In this document: positions 1 to 7,220 of the stretch, piece by piece
Layout: every line of letters starts with the position of its first letter
Numbering within the stretch: the first letter of the stretch is position 1
DNA from: Candidatus Rokuibacteriota bacterium
Lineage (GTDB): Bacteria > Methylomirabilota > Methylomirabilia > Rokubacteriales > CSP1-6
Length of the DNA stretch: 21,916 nucleotides
Direction: 5' to 3'
Assembly: GCA_016179165.1 (NCBI GenBank)
Contig: JACORX010000312.1
Coordinates: 1 to 21,916, forward strand
Notes under the pieces: model-generated
What the model was told of the DNA's origin: nothing
Databases searched by the model: none
Seen by the model: the letters and a program-made list of their open reading frames with translations, nothing else
Position numbers and translations under genes: made by a program

Positions 1-117
1 CAGGATCTTGAAGATCAGCTCCTGCTTCCGGAGGCCGCTGAAGCCCTGGACGCCAAGGTCCTTGGCGACCGCGTTCAGCTCGGTGATGGTCTTATCCTTC
101 AACTCGGACAGGTTCAT
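1..117 (-). CDS. rho: Transcription termination factor Rho, N-terminal fragment (cut by window edge)
   Basis: Only the first 39 codons are present; the gene continues beyond the left edge. The translation begins MNLSELKDKTITELNAVAKD and continues with LGVQGFSGLRKQELIFKIL. This is the characteristic start of the Rho_N (SAP-like) domain, including the near-invariant SGLRKQELIFKIL stretch at residues 27-39. Rho is a hexameric RNA-dependent ATPase that ends transcription at Rho-dependent sites. The ATG at 115-117 is preceded by a perfect AGGAGG seven bases upstream, which decides this start. The frame stays open for about 57 codons upstream, with one TTG at 265-267, so a longer form cannot be excluded, but the ribosome site argues against it. 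It follows the surA-like gene after a 203-bp gap and probably has its own promoter. Confidence 0.93.
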   Translation of the reverse strand, partial: MNLSELKDKTITELNAVAKDLGVQGFSGLRKQELIFKIL

Positions 118-124
118 CCTGTTG

Positions 125-130
125 CCTCCT
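125..130 (-). promoter_or_regulatory. Shine-Dalgarno site of rho
   Basis: AGGAGG on the minus strand with a seven-base spacer to the ATG at 115-117. It fixes the rho start despite the open frame further upstream. Confidence 0.8.
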
Positions 131-264
131 GCCCCACCGGACTCGGACGAGGCCTCATCGGTGGCGTCGGACTTCTGCGGCGAGGGCCGCCCGGGACTAC
201 GTTGCGAGATGGCGATCTCCGGGGGGTTGAATGTGTACGGGGCACTGAAACCGACTAGTTCGAT

Positions 265-295
265 CAATCTCCCATAGCCCCGCGGGAGATGTCAA
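265..295 (-). promoter_or_regulatory. Candidate rho promoter -35 box overlapping an inverted repeat
   Basis: On the minus strand a perfect TTGACA (295-290) begins an inverted repeat with arms ATCTCCC (290-284) and GGGAGAT (273-267) around a 10-base spacer (7 of 7 pairs match). The -10 position 17 bases downstream reads GGAGAT, which is poor, so promoter function is only suggested. The palindrome overlaps the spacer and could be an operator or an RNA hairpin in the leader. This lies in the 203-bp gap (118-320) between the surA-like stop and rho. No convincing terminator was seen there, only a short GCCT/AGGC stem just after the surA-like stop. Confidence 0.35.
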
Positions 296-320
296 ACGAA
301 TTCTCGGGGCCTTCAGGCTG

Positions 321-1403
321 TCAGAGACGCATCTCGATAATGGCCTTGCCTCGGATCTCGACCAGCCATTCGTTAAGCCGAACTTCGTACTTCTGCTTGT
401 ACAGGATGTCGCGGATCTGGTTGCGCGCGTGGGTCAGCTGCTCGCCCGCCAGGGTCTCCTTGGACTCGAGCTCGAACAGGTGGAAGCCGACCTCGGAGCG
501 GAACGGTGGCGAGTGCTCCCCAGGTGAGAGCCTCAGGATGGCCTTCTCGATATCGGGCGCCAGCTCTCCCCGCTTGAGCACACCGAGCCGGCCGCCATTC
601 TTGGCGGTCGCGGTATCGTCGGAGAACTCCCGCGCCAGCTCGCCGAACTCCTCTCCGCCCATGACGCGCGTGTAGACGTCCTCCGCCCGCCGCCTCCCAG
701 CCCGCCAGCCGTCCTCCCCCGCCCCCGCGGGCGGCACGAAAAGAATGTGCCGCGCCTCGAAAGAGAGACCCGTCTCGAGCTTCTCGCGGTTGGCGTTGAG
801 GTATTGGTCGATATCCTCCTCCGTCACCGAGATGCGGAGGTTGACCTTGCGGCGCTTGATGCGCTCCACCAGCAGCTGCTCCCGAAGCCGCTTCTTGACT
901 CCGTCCAGGCTCAGCCCCTGGGCCTTGACCATCTGTTCGAATTCGACCTCGTTCTTGGCGCCCAGCCGCTTCTGGATCTCGTCGAGCTGCTCCTTCATCT
1001 CCGCGTCGTCCACGACGATCTTCTCGCGCTCGGCCTGCTGGAGCTGGAGGCGCTTCTCGATGATGCCGGCCAGCGTCTTCTCGCGAAGCGCCGCGCGCCC
1101 CGCGGGCGTCGACGGCGCCTGCTTGGTCTCGTAGACGGCATAGGCCTCCGCCTCCTCCAGCTCGTACAGCGTGACGGCGTCGCTGTTGACGACGCAGATG
1201 ACGCGGTCCACGACCAAGTCGTCGTCCGTGGGCGGCGCGGGCCGCGAAAGGATCGGGGCGCGGACCTCGTGGGGAGGCGGCGGGGGCGATGGGGGCTCGG
1301 GCGCCTTGGCCTTGCCCACGAGCGGCACCCAGGAAGGGGCGGAGCAGCCGGACAGAGCCGAAAGCACGGCGGCAGCCAGGACGAGGCGCGCCGCACCGCT
1401 CAC
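321..1403 (-). CDS. SurA-like parvulin peptidyl-prolyl isomerase, predicted lipoprotein
   Basis: A 360-residue periplasmic folding factor of the SurA/PrsA/PpiD group. Residues 1-20 form a signal peptide ending in a lipobox (LSGC, Cys20), so the mature protein should be lipid-anchored. A proline-rich linker (about 33-50) follows, then a SurA_N-type helical chaperone region (about 60-200). A parvulin rotamase domain (about 217-315) contains EARHILF, the NGG-LG strand (AKNGGRLGVLKRGE) and VGFHLFELES. Classic SurA has two rotamase domains and no lipid anchor, so this single-domain form is not strict SurA. The start is GTG (1401-1403), overlapping the mfd stop by four bases (GTGA), which implies translational coupling. 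Its likely role is assisting folding of outer-membrane or exported proteins. Confidence 0.88.
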   Translation of the reverse strand: MSGAARLVLAAAVLSALSGCSAPSWVPLVGKAKAPEPPSPPPPPHEVRAPILSRPAPPTDDDLVVDRVICVVNSDAVTLYELEEAEAYAVYETKQAPSTPAGRAALREKTLAGIIEKRLQLQQAEREKIVVDDAEMKEQLDEIQKRLGAKNEVEFEQMVKAQGLSLDGVKKRLREQLLVERIKRRKVNLRISVTEEDIDQYLNANREKLETGLSFEARHILFVPPAGAGEDGWRAGRRRAEDVYTRVMGGEEFGELAREFSDDTATAKNGGRLGVLKRGELAPDIEKAILRLSPGEHSPPFRSEVGFHLFELESKETLAGEQLTHARNQIRDILYKQKYEVRLNEWLVEIRGKAIIEMRL

Positions 1404-4400
1404 GCGAGAGACTCCAGGAGGGCCCGGAGCGCGTCGCGCACCACCGGCCAGGGGCCCGCAGGGATCGCTGCCTCCAACATGAATTCCTTCCGCATGCGCA
1501 CTCCGCCGCCGCTCCGGCCGATGACGGCCAGGATCCGCTCGGGCGTTACGGGCGTCGACGGGGCGAAGGTCACGAGCGCCCGGCCTCCGCCGGCCTCGAC
1601 GCGCTCGGCGTGAAGTCGCCGGGCCAGCGCCCGAAGCCCGACCACCTCGAGCAGCGCCTCCACCGGCGGCGGCGGCGGGCCGAAGCGGTCCACCAGCTCG
1701 GCCCGCATCTCCACGATCGCCCCGTCCCCGCCTCCGTCCAAGTCCGTCAACCGCTGGTAGATCGCGAGCCGCTGATTGACCTCGGGGACGTAGGCGTCAG
1801 GCAGGAGCGCCTCGACGCCCACCGTAATGACCGGATCCACCGTGGTTCCGGCCGGTTCGCCCTTCAATTCTCTCACGGCCTCGGCCAGGAGCTTGGTGTA
1901 GAGATCGAACCCCACGGCCGCGATGTGGCCGTGCTGCTCGGCGCCGAGCAGGTTGCCCGAGCCGCGGATCTCCAGGTCACGCATGGCGAGCCGGAAGCCG
2001 GCGCCGAGCTCCGTCATGTCCTCGATGACGCGCAGGCGCCGCTGCGCCGTCTCGTCGAGACGGCCGTCGGCGGGCACCAAGAGGTACGCGTAGGCCTGCT
2101 GGCGCTCCCGTCCGACGCGTCCGCGCAGCTGGTAGAGCTGGGCCAGGCCGAAGCGGTCGGCACGGTTGATGATGATCGTGTTCGACGCCGGGATGTCGAG
2201 CCCCGACTCGACAATGGCCGTCGAGACCAGCACGTCGGCCTGCCCGTCGACGAACTTGATCATCACCGACTCGAGCTCCCGCTCGCCCATCTGCCCGTGC
2301 CCCATGACCACCCGCGCCTCGGGGCAGAGCGCCCGGATGAAGGCGGTCATGGACGACAGCGACTGGACGCGGTTGTGGACGAAGAAGACCTGGCCGCCGC
2401 GGCCGAGCTCCCGCTCGATCGCCTCCTTGATCACGGCACGGCTGAAGCCGGTGACCACGGTCTCAACCGGCAGCCGGTCGAGCGGCGGCGTCTCGATCAC
2501 CGAGAGGTCTCGCACACCCGCCAGCGACATGTACAGCGTGCGCGGGATCGGCGTGGCCGTGAGCGTCAGCGCGTCCACCGACGCGCGCAGCTGCTTGACG
2601 CGCTCCTTGTGGGTGACGCCGAAACGGTGCTCCTCGTCCACCACGAGGAGACCCAAGTTGCGAAATTGCACGTCCTTGGAGAGCAGCCGGTGGGTCCCGA
2701 TGACGACGTCCACGGCGCCTGTCCGCAGGCCCTCGACGACCGCCTTCTGCTCTTTCGGGCTGCGGAATCGCGAGAGAACCTCCACGCGCGCCGGGAACGC
2801 GCTGAAGCGGTCGCTGAAGGTGTGGAAGTGCTGCTGGGCGAGCACGGTGGTCGGCACGAGAACAGCCACCTGACGGCCGTCGGCCACCGCCTTGAAGGCC
2901 GCGCGCAGCGCGACTTCGGTCTTGCCGTAGCCCACGTCACCCGCCACGAGCCGGTCCATGGGGCGCGGGCGCTCGAGGTCGGCCTTGACGTCTTCGATGG
3001 CACGCAGCTGGGCGGGCGTCTCCTCGAAGCGGAAAGCCGCCTCGAACTCGCGCTGCCAAGGCGTGTCGGGGGAAAAGGGCGCCCGCTCGGCGACGGAGCG
3101 GGCTGCGTAGAGACGGAGGAGCTGCTCGGCCATCTGGCGAACGGCCGCCCGTACCGACTCCTTGATGCGCTGCCAGGCGCCGCCGCCCATGCGGTCGAGC
3201 CGAGCCGCGCCCGAGGGCGCGCCCATGTACTTGGAGATGAGGTCGAGCCGCTCGACGGGCAGGTAGAGCCGGCCGCCCTCGGCGTACTCGAGGAGGAGGA
3301 AGTCGGCTTCGCGGCCGTCCACGGGCAAGGTCGTCAGCCCGTGGTAGCGGCCGACGCCGTGGGACTCGTGGACCACGAGGTCGTTGGGGTTGAGGTCCGT
3401 GAAGGCCGCGATGGCCTGGCCCCGCTGGAAGACCGGGCGGCGAAGCCGGCGGCGCCGCGCGCCGAAGATGTCTTCCTCGGCGAGAAGGACGAGACCCAGC
3501 GCCGGCAGCTGGAAGCCGGCGGCGCAATCGCCCGCGATGACACCGAGCCCCTCACCGCTCCAGAGGGACGCCCCGGGCCAGGGCTCGAGGTCGTGCTCGG
3601 CCAGGATGCCCCGGAGACGGGTCGCCTGCTGCTCGTCGTCCACAACGAGGCGCACGGCGAAGCCCTCGGCCCGCCAGGCTCGGATCTCGCCGGCCAGCTC
3701 CTTGAAGCGGCCCTGGAAGCCGCCCTGGAAGCCGCCCACCGAGCGCGTGCCCATGGCGACGCGCGGCGCGCTCCCGGCTCTGCGCTGGAGCAGCGGCAGC
3801 TCGATCCGCTGGAAGCCGGACAGCGCCTCCGCGAGCGGTACGGCCGAGGGCGCGTCCTCCGGTGGCGCTTCGAGGAGCGTCGGGTCGTCGAGAATCACCA
3901 GCGCGTCACTCGGAAGCCAGGCCGAGAGCAGGACGGCGGAGCCCGGATCGGCCCCGAGCGGCAGGACGACGATCTCGCGGAGCGACTCCACCGAGCGCTG
4001 GGTCGTGGGGTCGAAGAGACGCAGCGACTCGACCTCGTCGCCCAGGAACTCGGCCCGCACAGGCCGCTCGCGCGCGGGCGAGAACACGTCCACGATCCCG
4101 CCCCTGAGACTCCACTGCCCGACCTCGACCACGGTGTCCACGCGCTCGTAGCCCGCGGCCTCGAGCCGGACGAGGAGCGTCTCGCGATCGATCGCGCCGC
4201 CGACCTCCAGGGAGAAGGTGCGCACGCGGAACTCACCGGGCGGGAGCAGCGGGGCGGCGAGCGCGGAGGGCGTCGCGACCACGACGACGGGGCGCCCGCG
4301 CGCCATATGGTGGCAGGCCCGCGCGCGCTCGGCCGCCTGGTCCCGATGCCGCCCTCGCCACGAGGCGGGCTCGGCGGGCGGGAACTCCAGCACGGGCGCC

Positions 4401-4651
4401 GCGCCTGCGCCCTCGATGCTCTCCAGGAAGAAGCGGGCGTCCTCGGCCATCCTGTGCCGCTCCGGCATTCCGGGTGCCAGCAGCAGCGCGGGCCGTCCCG
4501 TCTGGCTCACGAGAGCGGCGGCCACGAGGGCGCGGGCCGAGCCCCAGAGCCCGTCGGCCTGGAGACAAGGAACTCCCCGGGCGAGGGCCGCTCCTATCTC
4601 TCCAAGCGCGGCCCACCGGGACAGGATCGACTCCGAAGCCGTGACATTCAT
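1400..4651 (-). CDS. mfd: Transcription-repair coupling factor Mfd
   Basis: A 1083-residue DNA translocase that removes RNA polymerase stalled at lesions and recruits UvrA. Its length is slightly short of the usual 1100-1170. Visible parts, in order, are: a degenerate UvrB-like N-terminal module (about 1-340) and an RNA-polymerase-interacting/CarD-like domain with NPNDLVVHESHGVGRYHGL (about 410-490). Next come helicase lobe 1 with Walker A GDVGYGKTE (about 570) and DEEHRFGV (about 670), and lobe 2 with SGLDIPASNTIIINRADRFG and QLRGRVGRERQ (about 820-850). The C-terminal TRCF domain ends the protein. A short GGFQ repeat lies near residue 310. It sits 67 bp after rex and overlaps the next gene by four bases. 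No good Shine-Dalgarno site is seen at the ATG (4649-4651), so a slightly later start is possible. Confidence 0.96.
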   Translation of the reverse strand: MNVTASESILSRWAALGEIGAALARGVPCLQADGLWGSARALVAAALVSQTGRPALLLAPGMPERHRMAEDARFFLESIEGAGAAPVLEFPPAEPASWRGRHRDQAAERARACHHMARGRPVVVVATPSALAAPLLPPGEFRVRTFSLEVGGAIDRETLLVRLEAAGYERVDTVVEVGQWSLRGGIVDVFSPARERPVRAEFLGDEVESLRLFDPTTQRSVESLREIVVLPLGADPGSAVLLSAWLPSDALVILDDPTLLEAPPEDAPSAVPLAEALSGFQRIELPLLQRRAGSAPRVAMGTRSVGGFQGGFQGRFKELAGEIRAWRAEGFAVRLVVDDEQQATRLRGILAEHDLEPWPGASLWSGEGLGVIAGDCAAGFQLPALGLVLLAEEDIFGARRRRLRRPVFQRGQAIAAFTDLNPNDLVVHESHGVGRYHGLTTLPVDGREADFLLLEYAEGGRLYLPVERLDLISKYMGAPSGAARLDRMGGGAWQRIKESVRAAVRQMAEQLLRLYAARSVAERAPFSPDTPWQREFEAAFRFEETPAQLRAIEDVKADLERPRPMDRLVAGDVGYGKTEVALRAAFKAVADGRQVAVLVPTTVLAQQHFHTFSDRFSAFPARVEVLSRFRSPKEQKAVVEGLRTGAVDVVIGTHRLLSKDVQFRNLGLLVVDEEHRFGVTHKERVKQLRASVDALTLTATPIPRTLYMSLAGVRDLSVIETPPLDRLPVETVVTGFSRAVIKEAIERELGRGGQVFFVHNRVQSLSSMTAFIRALCPEARVVMGHGQMGERELESVMIKFVDGQADVLVSTAIVESGLDIPASNTIIINRADRFGLAQLYQLRGRVGRERQQAYAYLLVPADGRLDETAQRRLRVIEDMTELGAGFRLAMRDLEIRGSGNLLGAEQHGHIAAVGFDLYTKLLAEAVRELKGEPAGTTVDPVITVGVEALLPDAYVPEVNQRLAIYQRLTDLDGGGDGAIVEMRAELVDRFGPPPPPVEALLEVVGLRALARRLHAERVEAGGGRALVTFAPSTPVTPERILAVIGRSGGGVRMRKEFMLEAAIPAGPWPVVRDALRALLESLA
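3711..3734. repeat. 12-bp tandem duplication inside mfd
   Basis: The unit ccctggaagccg (plus strand) occurs twice head to tail and gives GGFQ-GGFQ-G in Mfd near residue 310. This lies in a linker between the UvrB-like module and the RNA-polymerase-interacting domain. The duplication is in frame and probably a neutral slippage product. Confidence 0.75.
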
Positions 4652-4718
4652 GAACGCTGGCTGCGTGACTCCGGGATCTACGCTACCACTACCAGCAAGG
4701 AGCGCGCGGAGATGGAAT

Positions 4719-5372
4719 TCAGGCTCTGGTGCCCTGAGCCAGATAGAAGCTCAGGGTTTCGAGCTCGATGGAGAGGTCCACGCTCTTGAAGCGGACGTCC
4801 TTCGGCGGGCGCATCCGGCCGGGGGCGAAATTGAGGATCGCCTTGATGCCTGCCCCGACGAGGGCCTCCGTGACGGGCTGCGCCGACTCGGCGGGCACGG
4901 CCACGATGGCGAGCTGGAGGTTGCGCGCCTTGGCCTCCCTGGGCAGATCGCGGAGCGGCAGGATAGGCACGCCCCCGGCCGCCTGCCCGAGCTTGGCTGG
5001 GTCGTCGTCGAAGATGGCCGCGATCCGGAAGCCCTGGCGCGCGAAACCCTTGTAGTGGAAGAGCGCGGAGCCGAGGTTGCCGAAACCGACGAGCGCCACC
5101 TGCCACTCGCGATCGAGCCCGAGGATGCGTTGCAGCTCCGCCTTGAGCCCCGAGACGTAGTAGCCGATGCCGCGCACACCGAACTCGCCGAAGTAGGCGA
5201 GGTCCTTCCTGACCTGCGCGGAGTTCAGGCTGAAGCGCTCGGCCAGATCCTGGGAGGAGATCGTCTTGACGCCGTCCTCCTCGATCTGCTGGAGGCAGCG
5301 CGTGTAGACGGACAGCCTCCGCACCGTCATCTCGGGGATGCGGGGAATCTTGAAGTGAGAGCGTCGGGCCAT
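4719..5372 (-). CDS. rex: Redox-sensing transcriptional repressor Rex
   Basis: A 217-residue repressor that binds DNA when NADH/NAD+ is low and is released by NADH. The N-terminal winged helix (about 15-80) contains RLSVYTRCL and the family hallmark SAQVRKDLAYFGEFGVRGIGY (51-71). The Rossmann domain starts with QVALVGFGNLGSAL (91-104), including the GxGxxG dinucleotide loop. The C-terminal swapped helix ends LETLSFYLAQG. The length is normal for the family (about 205-225). It lies 61 bp downstream of atpE, behind a strong hairpin whose base touches a possible GGAG ribosome site (5383-5386). It may therefore be co-transcribed with the F0 genes but expressed at a lower level. Rex usually controls respiratory and fermentative genes; its position here suggests feedback on the ATP synthase operon, which is an inference. 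Confidence 0.95.
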   Translation of the reverse strand: MARRSHFKIPRIPEMTVRRLSVYTRCLQQIEEDGVKTISSQDLAERFSLNSAQVRKDLAYFGEFGVRGIGYYVSGLKAELQRILGLDREWQVALVGFGNLGSALFHYKGFARQGFRIAAIFDDDPAKLGQAAGGVPILPLRDLPREAKARNLQLAIVAVPAESAQPVTEALVGAGIKAILNFAPGRMRPPKDVRFKSVDLSIELETLSFYLAQGTRA

Positions 5373-5385
5373 CGCGGCGCGGCTC

Positions 5386-5418
5386 CGGGCGTCCCGGGCG
5401 CGCGGCCCGGGACGCCCG
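5386..5418 (-). terminator. Perfect 13-bp hairpin between atpE and rex (attenuator or processing site)
   Basis: The arms CGGGCGTCCCGGG (5386-5398) and CCCGGGACGCCCG (5406-5418) are exact reverse complements around a seven-base loop. The hairpin begins 15 bases after the atpE stop and ends 13 bases before the rex ATG. There is no T-tract on the minus strand, so it does not look like a standard intrinsic terminator. It may protect the upstream atp mRNA, attenuate rex, or partly hide the rex ribosome site. Confidence 0.6.
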
Positions 5419-5433
5419 AGACCCAGGCTGTCG

Positions 5434-5748
5434 CTACGACTTCACGAACAGCAGGATGACCGCGATGACGAAGACGAACAGCACCAACGACTCGATGAAG
5501 GCCAGGCCGAGCAGCATCGCGGTCTGGATGCGCGCGATGGCGCCGGGCTGGCGCGCCATGGCATCCACGGCGGAGCCGGCCGCGCGCCCCTGGCCCAGGC
5601 CGCAGAGGCCCGCGGCCAGACCGAAACCGATCCCGGCAGCCAGGAAGGCGAAGGCCTTCGGGAGATCGCCCGCCCCGGCCTCGGCCGCCCAGGCCATCGC
5701 GGGGGCCGTCAGAACCGCCATCAGAGTCAGAGTGAGAATGCGTCGCAC
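5434..5748 (-). CDS. atpE: ATP synthase F0 subunit c
   Basis: A 104-residue c-ring subunit. Residues 1-22 look like a cleavable signal peptide (ending AMAWAA), an extension seen in some lineages. The hairpin follows: TM1 with a glycine-rich stretch, the polar loop ARQPGA (65-70), and TM2 carrying the ion-binding glutamate Glu86 in GLAFIESLVLF. Gln53 (GLGQG) in TM1 and Ser87 beside the glutamate resemble two ligands of Na+-binding c-rings, but the usual Thr and Tyr that follow are Leu and Phe. The start is GTG (5746-5748) behind a strong AAGGAGG with a six-base spacer to the GTG, as expected for a subunit needed in many copies. It lies 30 bp after atpB. The b, delta, alpha, gamma, beta and epsilon genes are not in the window. 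Confidence 0.95.
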   Translation of the reverse strand: MRRILTLTLMAVLTAPAMAWAAEAGAGDLPKAFAFLAAGIGFGLAAGLCGLGQGRAAGSAVDAMARQPGAIARIQTAMLLGLAFIESLVLFVFVIAVILLFVKS

Positions 5749-5765
5749 GGCGTTCCTCCTTGTGG
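5749..5765 (-). promoter_or_regulatory. Strong ribosome binding site of atpE
   Basis: AAGGAGG on the minus strand, six bases before the GTG start. It is much stronger than the sites of atpB and atpI, which fits the high c-subunit stoichiometry. Confidence 0.7.
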
Positions 5766-5778
5766 TGGTGATTGCAAC

Positions 5779-6534
5779 CTAGTGGTGTTCGGTTTCCTCG
5801 ACGGCCGCGGCGATGTAGAGCATGGCCAGCTTGCAGAAGATGAAGGTCTGGATCAGCGCCACGAGGATCTTGAGCGGGAGCAGGAAGCCGATCACGAAGA
5901 CGACCAGGATGGCCGCCGCAGGCGCCCCTATCAGGATCCCGCCCAGCGAGCCGGAGAACGCCCAACCCAGCATCCCGTCCAGCCCCATCATGAAGAAGAA
6001 GATCGCGAGCAGGATGTGGCCCGCCATCATGTTGCCGAAGAGGCGGAGCGACAGCGACAGCGGCCGGGCGCAGTGGCTGATGATCTCGATGACGAACATC
6101 AGCGGCTTGAGCGCCGTGGGCACGGGACCCGCGAAGTGCTTGAGGTAGGGCACCAGCCCCTGCTTCCTGACGCCGATCCAGTGGTACGTGAAGAACACGA
6201 TGAGCGCGCAGGCCGCGGTGGTGTTGAGGTTGGCCGTCGGCGCAATCAAGCCGGGCACGAGCCCCATCAGATTCGACGTCAGGATGAACAGCCCGAGCGT
6301 CGCGATGAGCGGAAGATAGCGGCGGCCGCCGTGCCCGATGGTTTCGTCGATCTCGTTCACGAACTGCTCGAGCACGACTTCCATGAAATTCTGCGATCCG
6401 CGCGGCACCATCTGGAGCCGGCGCGTGGCAACGACGGCCACGACGAGCAGGATCCCCATGACGATCCACATGTAGAGGACCTGGTCCGGGATCGAGGGGA
6501 AGCGGAAGATGGGCGGGTGCTCGATGAGCTCCAT
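5779..6534 (-). CDS. atpB: ATP synthase F0 subunit a
   Basis: A 251-residue integral membrane stator subunit that forms the two ion half-channels beside the c-ring. Five to six membrane segments are visible. The essential arginine is Arg164 in the signature SLRLFGNMMAGH (162-173), equivalent to E. coli Arg210. A conserved C-terminal helix contains ALIQTFIFCKLAMLYIAAAVEE (226-247). The start ATG lies four bases after the atpI-like stop, so translation is probably coupled. The gene order atpZ-atpI-atpB-atpE without the F1 genes shows a split ATP synthase locus, as known in several deltaproteobacterial-type genomes. Confidence 0.96.
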   Translation of the reverse strand: MELIEHPPIFRFPSIPDQVLYMWIVMGILLVVAVVATRRLQMVPRGSQNFMEVVLEQFVNEIDETIGHGGRRYLPLIATLGLFILTSNLMGLVPGLIAPTANLNTTAACALIVFFTYHWIGVRKQGLVPYLKHFAGPVPTALKPLMFVIEIISHCARPLSLSLRLFGNMMAGHILLAIFFFMMGLDGMLGWAFSGSLGGILIGAPAAAILVVFVIGFLLPLKILVALIQTFIFCKLAMLYIAAAVEETEHH

Positions 6535-6538
6535 GGGC

Positions 6539-6934
6539 CTAGGCGTCCCCGGGGACTTCTGTGGGCTCTTCCCGGCGGGAATGCAGCAGCCCCTGAACGA
6601 AAAGGACGGGCGGCAGGGCGGCCAGCCCCAGTCCCACGCCCGCGGGATGGGCCCAGCCCTGGGCGACCAGCAGGCCGAGCCCTCCGAGCGTGACGAACTG
6701 GCGCAACCCGATGCGTCCGACGCGCGCGAGACCGCCGCGCCCCTCGACCACGAGAAGGACGGCGCGCCCGACTTCGAGCGCGAGCCAGCGGAAGTTGATC
6801 AGCGCGATCCCGCCGCCGCCCGCCACTCCGGCCGCAGCCGGGACTCCCGCGAGCCACCAAGCCGCACCGCTCAGCATCGCGACGGTGCAGGCGCCCGCCC
6901 ACATCACGCGCGAGGTCAGGTCAGCTGCTGTCAT
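6539..6934 (-). CDS. atpI: AtpI-like membrane protein (ATP synthase subunit I family)
   Basis: A 131-residue protein with four hydrophobic segments (about 9-28, 30-48, 77-94 and 98-115) and charged loops, ending in an acidic, hydrophilic tail. This is the pattern of the ATP synthase I family, which helps assemble the c-ring or handle Mg2+ and is normally encoded just upstream of atpB. Assignment rests on topology, size and position, since the family is poorly conserved. It overlaps the preceding atpZ-like gene by 14 bases and stops four bases before atpB. Confidence 0.75.
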   Translation of the reverse strand: MTAADLTSRVMWAGACTVAMLSGAAWWLAGVPAAAGVAGGGGIALINFRWLALEVGRAVLLVVEGRGGLARVGRIGLRQFVTLGGLGLLVAQGWAHPAGVGLGLAALPPVLFVQGLLHSRREEPTEVPGDA

Positions 6935-7163
6935 CAGATTGATCCATCCCGTTCAAAGCCTTGATGGTGCGGTAGAAGTTCACGCCGGCGGCCGCGATGC
7001 CGAGCCCGAGCCCGATCAGCAGGAACCACGGCTGCGTCCCCAGCCACCGATCCGCAAAGTACCCGACGCCGAGCCCGACGGCGACACACGCGAAGAGCAT
7101 GGTGCCGAGACTGACGAGCTGGGCGGTCTGTCCCGGTGACGGCTTTCCACTGCCTCCCGCCAT
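6921..7163 (-). CDS. atpZ: AtpZ-like F0F1 ATPase accessory protein (ATPase_gene1 family)
   Basis: An 80-residue protein with two membrane segments (about 11-31 and 37-53) joined by ADRWLGTQPW, followed by the motif GVNFYRTIKA. This matches the small AtpZ/ATPase_gene1 family found first in many atp operons and proposed to act with AtpI in cation handling or c-ring assembly. I chose the ATG at 7161-7163. A TTG at 7200-7202 would add 13 unconserved residues (SSPKRCDSVPIH and similar). Neither start has a clear Shine-Dalgarno site. It is the first gene of the atp-rex-mfd-surA transcription unit. Confidence 0.8.
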   Translation of the reverse strand: MAGGSGKPSPGQTAQLVSLGTMLFACVAVGLGVGYFADRWLGTQPWFLLIGLGLGIAAAGVNFYRTIKALNGMDQSDDSS

Positions 7164-7184
7164 GTGAATAGGAACACTATCACA
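7163..7184 (-). promoter_or_regulatory. Candidate extended -10 promoter and imperfect palindrome at the atpZ start
   Basis: The minus strand carries TGTGATAGT, which resembles an extended -10 element, inside an imperfect inverted repeat. The arms read TGTGAATAG (7163-7171) and CTATCACA (7177-7184) on the plus strand, pairing eight bases with one bulge. If used, transcription would begin only about six bases before the ATG, which would fit the lack of a ribosome site. No convincing -35 box was found. Confidence 0.3.
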
Positions 7185-7220
7185 CCGTTTTGGGGAAGAC
7201 AAGGCGGCGCAAAGAGCTTA

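Noticed and set aside
8..277. 89-codon plus-strand frame at the left edge
   Set aside because: It lies opposite the rho start and leader; the rho N-terminus with its AGGAGG site is the real gene.
1289..4789. Very long plus-strand open frame (1166 codons) opposite mfd
   Set aside because: It is antisense to a clear Mfd with all motifs. Its composition (Arg, Ala, Gly, His, Asp rich, no domains) is what G+C-rich codon bias produces on the opposite strand.
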